NCBI GenBank assembly: GCA_032622095.1
Contig: CP136061.1
Coordinates: 89,210,983-89,274,982 of the forward strand
DNA length: 64,000 bases
DNA from: Siphonodentalium dalli
Taxonomy: Eukaryota; Mollusca; Scaphopoda; Gadilida; Siphonodentaliidae
Reading direction: 5' to 3'
The notes under the pieces were generated by a model. The model was not told where the DNA came from and made no database searches. It saw only the letters and a program-made list of their open reading frames with translations. The number at the start of each line of letters is the position of its first letter. Position 1 is the first letter of the stretch. Below are positions 56,108-64,000 of the stretch, piece by piece. The position numbers were made by a program, and so were the translations under genes.

Positions 56108-57091
56108 TACATATCCTAATAAAATCTGATTATTTATTATTTAGCATTGAAAGTAATTAGTCTATTATAATGATTCTATTTTGTTTTCAGGTTGTTGTAA
56201 ATTGAATTAACATCGCAATGTAGTTTAAAGATGATTCATCTAGTCATATTCCAAAGATAACACACACAGATTTCGTTGTCAAAGTAAAGGTAAGGAAAAT
56301 ACCACTAGTATGAGTTTGATGCCTGCCTTTGGACTACTGGGATTTCTAGCAGCAAATATTTTGGTAAAATCAATTTTAGTGCGAAAAACATCTGTCATTG
56401 TTAACTAAATTGGGCCCCACATTATATATTATATTTTGTCCATCCGCCCTTCAGTCTGTCCGCCTATCTGTTCGTAGCTAGGCTCATTCTATCCGACATG
56501 ACAACTCAAGTAATTTGTAACCTATAGCGTTCATAGTCCATGTGCAGATTTATGATGACATACCACCCCCTCCCCCTCCTGTATAGCTTTTGGTATCGAA
56601 TGGGTAATCGGTTTTGAAATTATGACTCTTTCGATGCGATAACTCAAAACATATTCCTCCGATCTTCTTGAAATTTCATTACCAGTTTTCAGTTGATTGG
56701 GTTAGAATAAATTAACCCTTCCCACCCATTCCACACCAAGGCACATGCTATCCAATGCAATACCTCAAATATTTTCAATCTGATTATTCTGTTATATCAT
56801 CTCTAGGTTTACCAATCCTTCATTAGATCAATTTATTCTAATGATGAACAATCTAAATCCTTGTTAATTTAATGTTATTCTGAAATTAACATTTTACACT
56901 CTTTCTATGTTTGGATCCATATATCTATCTACATAACAGCCAAGTGTTTGTCATTGTGTGTGTATCTGTCGCGTTTAAAATATATCACCCCCATGTCCGA
57001 TTGAACCCAAATTTTGACCATGTCCTGAGCACATCTTAGAATACGACATGCAAACATTCAGGCCATTCGGTTTAAGACGACATGAGATATA
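56108..57091. other. No gene seen
   Basis: Apparently single-copy; a weak 'gtccatccgcccttcagtct' tract at ~56437 may be the start of a fourth, decayed CCGT-type element. Confidence 0.4.
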
Positions 57092-57248
57092 GAGTAATGC
57101 CCTAAATAATCAACTCTTTAAACACAGCAGAATTATGTGTAATTTTTCAGGATTTAGTCGGAAATATGGCTTGTTGCCATTCATCGGAAAGCTCTCAGTT
57201 CCCATAATTCTGCTGTGGTTAAGGAGTCGATTATTTAGGGCATTAGTG
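57092..57248. mobile_element. MITE-A copy 23, right arm shortened
   Basis: 157 bp; GAGTAATGCCC start and TTAGTGTA end show terminal substitutions. Confidence 0.85.
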
Positions 57249-58490
57249 TAACGCATTTGCCAAAGGTTATCAAGGCGATATTTTCTCTGATATAATGCAT
57301 TTCTCTGCATGTGAATGTGTGTTCAGAGGCACCGTGTGTTATAAAACACCAAAGCCAAATTCCGAACAAACTCGGTGCACCATTTGCCGGCTTTCTTTAT
57401 ATCATTGTCATTGGTGGCGATATTTTCCTCCATGTCATGTTTATCACCCCTCATTTTTTACCTCAGACGTCTTAAAGGGGCATATATGAGCAATAAATAG
57501 TGTTACTTATCAGCTGAGAATTTATGTAGGAAAATTGGTACACACTGGGCAATCATGGGATAGGTGCTGTTGTCCTCAAATGACTTAAAGAAGCAATAAT
57601 AATTAGAAATAAAGATAGATGGTAACTTTATTTGGAGAGTGTCATGCAAAAGGTGCTGTTTACCTCAGGTGACTAATTATTGCATTATTGTTGTTGCACA
57701 AACGTGATTCGGAATCTGGGGACGAGCATTGAAGAAGAATCGGTGTCTGTGACTGATACTGATATAGCTGGAGAATTTATTTAATTAAATTTACGCCATT
57801 AAATACGTCAGAGAGTCTTATTTATAATGGGACTATTTCTTTACTTGGGCAAACAATGCATTATTACGTGAAACGTCATTGCACGCATTACAGAAGCCGC
57901 TGTTAATTTCATGTCCCATTTATTGATTTAAATATGTTTTATGAAGGTTTTGGATCAAGTAATAAATAGAATCTACAACTCATCCCTAGTTCATAGTGTA
58001 AATTACAAAACTCATCCAGTAAATTAGGTCCAAACCTCTCCAAAGGCTCTGTCCAGACCTAAATTTACTTGACTCGTTTTCTACATTTTTCTATAAACTG
58101 GGGACTCTTTGTACAGCCTCTATATATATTTTACACATTTACCCACTGTGAGTGCCATGTGTTCCTTTAAGTGATGTGAGCTAGCAATAAACAAGGATTA
58201 ATTGACTTCGTCAAAGTCTTTAGGGAATAATCTAGACAGAAACTATTGATTTCTTGTAGATAATTTAGCCCCCAGTGATTATCCTGAATTTCAGAATTAA
58301 ATTCCACGTCATGCACTCACTGGTTAGACAGTCTATATCTGCTTGTATTGCTCATATACTTATTCTCGTGACACCAAGATTACTCCATTAAGAATACGTA
58401 AAGCCATTATGATCACTCGAAAAACTAAATTAAACATTGTTCACCCTTCCTTTACTAAATACTCAATGATAGAGGCAGGGAAGAGGGGTA
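57249..58490. other. No gene seen
   Basis: Apparently single-copy DNA. A 64-codon frame at 57295-57489 is cysteine/histidine-rich but lacks a recognisable zinc-finger spacing. Confidence 0.4.
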
Positions 58491-58494
58491 CAAA

Positions 58495-58816
58495 GGGAGC
58501 CTCGCATTCAGTAATGCCCTAAGTAATCGACCCCTTAACCACAGCAGAATTATGGGTAACTTTTCAGGATTTAGTCGGAAATATGGCTTGTTGCCATTCA
58601 TCGGAAAGCTCTCACTGCTGTGGTTAAGGGGTCGATTATTTAGGGCATTACTGTATATAAGAGAATGCACTGGCTTACATGGTCAAGGTAAATATTGTCA
58701 AGCCAATTTATTTTCTTATATATAAGAGGCTCCCTATGGGAGACTCACATATATAAGAGAATGCATTGGCACAGGGTTTTCGCAAAATTTCAGGAAGCTC
58801 CAGTCATGGAAGGGTT
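58495..58816. mobile_element. TTAA-1 element split by MITE-A, left end missing
   Basis: 'gggagcctcgca' | MITE-A | 'tataagagaatgcactggct' reconstitutes a hairpin module. A second module follows at 58700-58775, then the right end 'gctccagtcatggaaggg'; the terminal TTAA has become TTCAA. Confidence 0.75.
58509..58653. mobile_element. MITE-A copy 24 inside a hairpin module
   Basis: 145 bp, right arm shortened. It sits at the 'gcatatataag' TA of the hairpin; one of the flanking TA pairs is now TT. Confidence 0.88.
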
Positions 58817-58984
58817 CAATGTTCAGATAATATGTTCAATAAACAACAAAAAATAGGACACTTTCTGAGCTTGTAAAAATCTGTCGTCTGCTTAATTTTC
58901 CTGAAAATCTCTTTAGATGAATAAATAGACCATTCCAATGTATACTTTATAATTGAGTGGAAGAATCCATTTAGTATGGCATGG

Positions 58985-59032
58985 GTTAAGTCTCACATAG
59001 TCCATAGGACTGCCCTCTGCATAATTCATTAA
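58985..59032 (+). repeat. Direct repeat (partner 59278-59325)
   Basis: 'agtccataggactgccctct' and 'gcataattcattaa' recur on the far side of the TTAA-1 element, ~293 bp away. Spacer plus element look tandemly duplicated. Confidence 0.8.
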
Positions 59033-59277
59033 CCCTTTCATGACTGAAACTTCCAGAAATTTTGCGAAAACCCTGTGCCAATGCATTCTCTTATATATGC
59101 GAGTCTTGCATATATAAGCGAATTAGTATACATCAGCCTTACAATATTTACCTTGACCTTGTAAGCCAGTTCATTATCTTATATATGTGAGGCTCCATTT
59201 GGGAGACTCGCATATATATGACAATGCACTGGCACAGGATCTTTAATGCCTTACCAGTGCAGCTCCTGTCATGAACG
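59033..59277. mobile_element. TTAA-1 element
   Basis: Left TTAA 59029-59032 with CCCTTTCATGACTGAAACTT; hairpins at 59075-59120 (shortened) and 59168-59240; right end 'gctcctgtcatgaacgggta' with TTAA decayed to TAAA. Confidence 0.8.
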
Positions 59278-59326
59278 GGTAAAGTCTCTTATAGTCCATA
59301 GGACTGCCCTATGCATAATTCATTAA

Positions 59327-59816
59327 CTTCTAATGACAAGAATGTGACGCTCGCCGATTCATTTAGGCACGGAACATGTTATCTTCTACGAGTCTGCAAA
59401 CCTGTAGTTTGATTTGTTACCTCCCATATTAGCCCGATTTAGAAAACCTGATGGAAAGTATAGACTCCTCCTCGGACAATTTACAAACACTTAAAATGTG
59501 AGCTCGGGCGGCGACGACTAAAAGCGACTGCCAAGATGCAGCCGCATTAAGACTCCTTTTCCATCAAACTAGATTAGGGTTTTGCTAGCTCAGAAGATTG
59601 TTGACGACAGATTAATTGACATCCATTAAGTAATGTCGTTCATTTATTACCGGCCTATACGTTGGTAATCTGTCTCGATAGACCAACCATTTAGCAGCAA
59701 ATGTTTCCAAATCGGGAACTTTGAATACGGTTAGCAAGATCAAGAGAATAGGGCGTATGGACAGGTTTGTTCAGGGCATGCAGTGATGGCATCTCACCTC
59801 TAGTATGGTCCCCTCA
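59327..59816. other. No gene seen; source-like segment at 59490-59545
   Basis: Apparently single-copy, except 'atgtgagctcgggcggcgac' and 'gactaaaagcgactgcca' (59496-59533), which recurs inside the TTAA-1 array at 60090-60125. Confidence 0.5.
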
Positions 59817-59820
59817 TTAA

Positions 59821-60310
59821 CCTCCATGACTGGAGCTTCCTGAAACTTAGCGAAAACTCTGTGCCAATGCATTCTCTTATATATGTGTGTCTCCCATGGG
59901 GAGCCTCACATATATTAGAGAATGCATTGGCCTAACATATTTACCTTGACCTTGTAAGCCAGTGCATTCTTTTATTTATATGAGTTTCCCATAGGGAGCC
60001 TCACATATATCGGAGAATACATTGGCCTATCAATATTTACCTTGACCATGTAAGCCAGTGCATTCTCGTATATATACAAAACACTTAATATGTGAGCTCG
60101 GTCGGCGAACGACTAAAAGCAACTGCCACCAAATTGTTGGGCTCCCTAATATGAGTCTCCTGTAGGGAGCCTCGCATATATCAGAGAGGGCATTTTTCTA
60201 ATAATATTTACCTTGACCTTGTAAGCCATTGCATTCTCTTATATATATGAGAGAATGCACTGGCACATGATCTTTAATGCTGCACCCGTGCTTCTCCCAC
60301 CATGTAAGGG
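59821..60310. mobile_element. Expanded TTAA-1 element with foreign segment
   Basis: Left TTAA 59817-59820 then CCTCCATGACTGGAGC. Hairpins at 59865-59935, 59960-60030, ~60060, ~60140-60185 and 60230-60265 are joined by 'atttaccttgaccttgtaag'. At 60083-60130 a ~48-bp segment resembling 59487-59536 interrupts the hairpin. The right end continues as a tandem array. Confidence 0.75.
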
Positions 60311-60690
60311 TTATATAACACTCCAATAGGGAGACTCGCATATATAACAGAATGCACTGGCACATGATCTTTAATGCTGCACCAACGCTTCTCCCACCAT
60401 GAAAGTGTTATATAACACTCTAATAGGGAGACTCGCATATATAACAGAATGCACTGGCACAGGATCTTTAATGCTGCACCCGTGCTTCTCCCACCATGTA
60501 AGGGTTATATAACACTCCAATAGGGAGACTCGCATATATAACAGAATGCACTGGCACATGATCTTTAATGCTGCACCAACGCTTCTCCCACCATGAAAGT
60601 GTTATATAACACTCTAATAGGGAGACTCGCATATATAAGAGAATGCACTGGCACATGATCTTTAATGCTGCACCAGTGCTTCTCCCGCCA
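60286..60690 (+). repeat. Tandem array of TTAA-1 right ends, ~97-bp unit in 195-bp pairs
   Basis: Four units of half hairpin + 'gcactggcaca' + 'gatctttaatgctgcac' + 'cttctcccaccatg' + 'ttatataacactc'. Units alternate: (cgtgcttc, tgtaagggtt, actccaat) then (caacgcttc, tgaaagtgtt, actctaat). A two-unit block has therefore been duplicated. Confidence 0.88.
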
Positions 60691-60875
60691 TGGAAGGGAT
60701 AACACTCCTGTATGTAGCCTCACACAGATGGAAGCAGACGGCAGTCATCAGTGCATGGTTCTCTCTCTGGTGCTCCATGAAGGATTATATGTAGAGAGGA
60801 ACATTAGTGAATGATGGATGGAGTTGTTGTTTAACACTTTTTATTCTATATACTCATTGACGAGCAGTTTCCATA

Positions 60876-60920
60876 GGAAATGTTCAGATATTATAACTTG
60901 AACTTATTATCTGAACATTT
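60876..60920. repeat. Dispersed hairpin (relative of 32725-32793)
   Basis: 'aaatgttcagatattataac' pairs with 'cttattatctgaacattt'. Same sequence family as 32725 and the half copy at 58818. Confidence 0.7.
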
Positions 60921-61265
60921 GTCACCAATGAATATAAATCTTTCTGCTCTTAGTATTATTTGTTTTTCGTCTTTCATCTGCGTTTATTACCTGAACAACC
61001 CTCTAAATGAATAATAGACCATTCCATTGTATACTTTTATAATAGTTGGTAGACCCAACTAATCAAACAGAGCTAGACTAACTTTTATAACTGAATGTGA
61101 GAATCTATTTAGTGTAGAAAGGGTTAACATGTTCTTGTGGTGCCATGAAAGCCTGGGATAACCTCATGTCCCACTAATGGTCGTAGAAGCCCTGGGAAGT
61201 GTTTATATTACCATGAGAGTCCTTGAGTAGCTTTGATTCTCCACGATAAATGAAATGCTCATTGA

Positions 61266-61711
61266 CAAGCGTTGAAATAGTGTGTCTCTACGTCATTTGC
61301 AGAATGAGGTGCCCATAGGGTGAATTTAGTGACACTATCCCGCATAGTGGGCTAGTATCACCAAATTCACCCTCCTGGAACCTCATGCTGCTGAGGCCTG
61401 ATCTGTTTTGGGTGACCAAGGATCAGATTGAAGTTCCCCAGTTGAAGTTGGTGATGTTCACCCATTAGTCACATTGATTATGCATTTTATCTTCTGCAAA
61501 TTAGGGGATATAGAAACTGAACAGAAGTGAAAAAGTAACTAAAAACAATGTTAATTTGAGACTATAGATACTTCCCAGATGATGAGGCCAATGCAGAATG
61601 AGGTCCTCAGAGTGTGAATCTAGTGATGCTAGCCCACGTTGCGGGGTAGCGTCACCCTCTGGGGACCTCATTCTGTAAATGGCATGTCCATACACACTAT
61701 TTTGAGGCTTG
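61266..61711. mobile_element. MITE-C copy 14, near-perfect 8-bp duplication
   Basis: 446 bp, CAAGCGTTGAAATAGTGTG start; flanks CTCATTGA (61258-61265) and CTCATCGA (61712-61719). 'cagttgaagttggtgatg' centre. The frame 61501-61716 is a translation of it. Confidence 0.9.
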
Positions 61712-61733
61712 CTCATCGATCACTAAACACATA

Positions 61734-61951
61734 CAGTAATGCCCTAAATAATCGACTCCTTAACCACATCTGAATTATGGGTAATTTTTCTGGATTTGAT
61801 CGGAAATATGACTTGTTGCCATTCATCGGAAAGCTCTCAATGAGAATGAGAGCTTTCCGATGAATGGCAACAAGCCATATTTCGACTAAATCCTGAAAAA
61901 TTACCCATAATTCTGCTGTTGTTAAGGAGTCGATTATTTATGACATTACTG
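61734..61951. mobile_element. MITE-A copy 25 (full length)
   Basis: 218 bp between TA pairs with a few extra central bases. Confidence 0.92.
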
Positions 61952-62465
61952 TACATGAAGGTCCCAGAAAATCAATCTTGAATGGTGCCAATTAATATAA
62001 TTGAAATTTATTGGCCAGGTTCATGCTGTCAGTGACTTTTTGGCTAAAAAGTTTCATCTGCCAATTAATTGTGAACCCTGTTTATTCATGGGGCTAATAT
62101 GTGGATACCATGATCAACTATAGACATATTACTAAAGAGATATCTTTATGATACATCCAATCGATTATCATCCAAAAGGCTTAGGCATAATTATAGGGTT
62201 TAATGAGTGTCAGTGTCAGTATCACTCTTGACCAATTTAAAACTCCTAAACCATTCCACGCAGGTCTGGTGAAACATGCCAGCTGATTACGTAATCTACG
62301 ACATAATTATATTGAGAATAGATCCAATTGGTGATAACTGTTGTGACCCACATGGCGAAAATCAAGGTCAGCTACAATAAATTTTCATCTTTTCTAATTG
62401 ACTGAATCCTACATCTACATTAAATTTGAAAATTAATTACAATTTCCCTAATTCTATATTATATA
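61952..62465. other. No gene seen
   Basis: Apparently single-copy AT-rich DNA. Confidence 0.4.
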
Positions 62466-62469
62466 TTAC

Positions 62470-63537
62470 TAGCAGGTTAGCCCGCACTGGCAGCTTCGTC
62501 CCATGACTTTGTTCGAAAAAGCAATTGCAACAGGTTCCGAGACACTTGTGCTGCATTTGCACAAAATTTCGTTGAAATCAGCAAGTTTTACCCGATTTGA
62601 CCTTGAATTGACAATTTTGTAGGTCAAGGTCAGGTCCTGGTCATGATTTGAACCATCCAAAACACTCCCCGGACAAAAGTACAGAAATCCGCCAGTTTTA
62701 CCCCATTTGACCTTGAATTGACCAGTTGAAGGTCAATGTCACGTCGGGGGTCACGATTTGACCCGTCCGTGACACTTTCGGGACAAAAGTACTCATAGGT
62801 AGCAAGTTTGGGCTCAATCGGTTGAGCCGTTTTCGAGTCTATAAACCCGTCCCGAGTTGACCATTTTGCTTCCATAGAATTTTTAACAGTGTATCGAAAA
62901 TAATATTAAAATTTTAACATAGGATTTCGCATTCAAATCGATTTATGTCGATAAAACTCTTATTTTTCAAAATTTCAAGCTGAGACTTCGTGTGTCTGCA
63001 TGTAATACTTATATGTTCTTAAAATGACACAGTCCAACACGTAATTATGTTTTAGATGGAAGAAATTAAATTTTTTCGATGCTAAATTTTAACATAGGAT
63101 TTCCCATTAAATCAATTTATGTCGATAAAACTCTTATTTTTCAAAATTTTAAGCTGACACTTGGTGTGTCTGTGTGTAATACTTATATATATAACTAAAA
63201 ATGACAGAGTCCAACACATAATTATGTTTTTGATGAAAGAAATTAAATTTTTTCGATGCTAAATTTCGAGGGATAACGTTGCGTTGAATTGTAAACAAAC
63301 GCTCTTTTATAGCGACGCGTCATATACAAACGCTCATTAAATTATCACGTGATTAACCCACGCAATGCCGTTTTTTGTGACTGAGAGGGGAGAACGGGTG
63401 CTCTGAGCTTCTCCAAAATGCCGCGACGACGATTCCCGTGGGATTTTACCCTTAGATGGGAATTTTGAGCCCAATCGGTCCAGCCGTTTTTGAGTCTATA
63501 AAGGACACATATACCGAAGTCTCAAAATATATATGAG
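62470..63537 (+). repeat. GCAGGTTAGCCCGC element, first copy
   Basis: Begins 'agcaggttagcccgcactgg', 'ttcgtcccatgactttgtt'. It contains two ~110-bp repeats ('ttttacccgatttgacctt', near 62586 and 62696) and two ~178-bp repeats ('ttttaacataggatttc', near 62915 and 63092). It ends 'atcggtccagccgtttttga' 'gtctataaaggacacat' and 'atatatgag'. The tail resembles 3' ends of RTE-like LINE families, but no reverse transcriptase is present. Family uncertain. Confidence 0.6.
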
Positions 63538-64000
63538 ACTAGCAGGTTAGCCCGCCACTGGCGGCATTCGTCCCATGGCTTTGTTTCAGAAACATGACAT
63601 TTTTGAATATGAATTTAATGTTTTTTAAATTTAATATATTTTGTTTCTGAATTGTTTTTTTATTGTTAATTTTTTTAAATTTTAAATTGTTTTAATTAAA
63701 TTGTAAATTGTTTTAATTATTTTTTTTGTTTCTGGCGGAAAAATTTACCCGTAGAAATCCCCCCTTCCTAGGAACGACAGACAACGCATTCTTTGTTTCG
63801 TGAAATCTCTCTACGATAACATTGCATTGAATTTAAAACAAACGCTTCCCGTCGGGAAATCTGTCTGCATAATATTTTGAGTCTGCCGTACCCGTCGTAA
63901 TGTCGTGAAATCTCTCTGCATAATAGATAACATTGCATTGAATCTGTTGTTGGCATTCAGGGCTTCGGTCGTTGTTTTTGGCATCACGGCTCCCCGAAAA
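63538..64000 (+). repeat. GCAGGTTAGCCCGC element, second copy, runs off the window
   Basis: Starts 'actagcaggttagcccgcca' immediately after the first copy ends, so the copies are head-to-tail. The middle is T-rich (63600-63730). 'gaaatctctctacgataaca' and 'ttgcattgaat' repeat near 63802 and 63909. Confidence 0.6.

Overview
This 64 kb window is AT-rich, intron-like or intergenic DNA from an animal, most likely an invertebrate. I base that on small non-autonomous DNA transposons with TA, TTAA and 8-bp target duplications, blocks rich in TCCGTCCGTC with internal tandem repeats, and the absence of operons or long open frames. The species and phylum cannot be read from the sequence. I find no intact protein-coding gene, no rRNA or tRNA gene and no CRISPR array. 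Almost every short open frame is a translation of a palindromic repeat. The only gene-like traces are one possible zinc-binding exon with two CxxC pairs (about 46.15-46.41 kb, +, damaged), a Q/P-rich low-complexity stretch on the minus strand (about 49.86-50.72 kb, cut by a transposon), and a Q/N-rich minus-strand frame near 48.3-48.6 kb.

The window is a museum of miniature transposons. (1) MITE-A: about 26 copies of a near-perfect 213-bp palindrome starting CAGTAATGC with TA target duplications, of Tc1/mariner-pogo type. (2) MITE-C: about 15 copies of a hAT-type element with ends near CAAGCCTTG or CAAGCCTGAG and 8-bp duplications, in long (~460 bp) and compact (~150-250 bp) forms. (3) At least seven, probably eight, distinct families with TTAA target sites (piggyBac-type behaviour), called TTAA-1 to TTAA-8. 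(4) A foldback family (FB-E) whose ends are themselves 75-bp hairpins. The same hairpin occurs inside three TTAA families. (5) A ~480-bp palindrome (FB-F). (6) Two further hAT-like elements, at 30.68-31.03 kb and 53.15-54.27 kb, each with a perfect 8-bp duplication. (7) Three elements at 27.7, 49.1 and 51.3 kb sharing one architecture: terminal hairpin, CCGT-rich tract, tandem core repeats.

Layout: 0-3.9 kb stacked MITEs; 3.9-10.2 kb tandemly duplicated DNA (~840-bp and ~743-bp units) with insertions; 10.2-14.6 kb MITEs; 14.76-19.99 kb one young non-coding LTR element, orientation probably minus; 20-25.6 kb a nest of TTAA and foldback elements including an occupied site with its empty paralogue; 26-36 kb mixed MITEs, with two TTAA elements abutting on one shared TTAA; 36.3-36.9 kb a separate TIR element; 38.5-39.7 kb adjacent hAT and TTAA elements; 39.77-40.7 kb a ~23-bp minisatellite; 41.4-42.7 kb a TTAA element inside a MITE-A; 46-50.7 kb coding remnants shredded by insertions; 50.8-62 kb more MITEs, including a hairpin array with a two-unit higher-order repeat; 62.5-64 kb a repeat that begins again in tandem and runs off the end.

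The nested insertions give a partial relative chronology. The most striking unexplained feature is the mobile hairpin module shared by otherwise unrelated element families.
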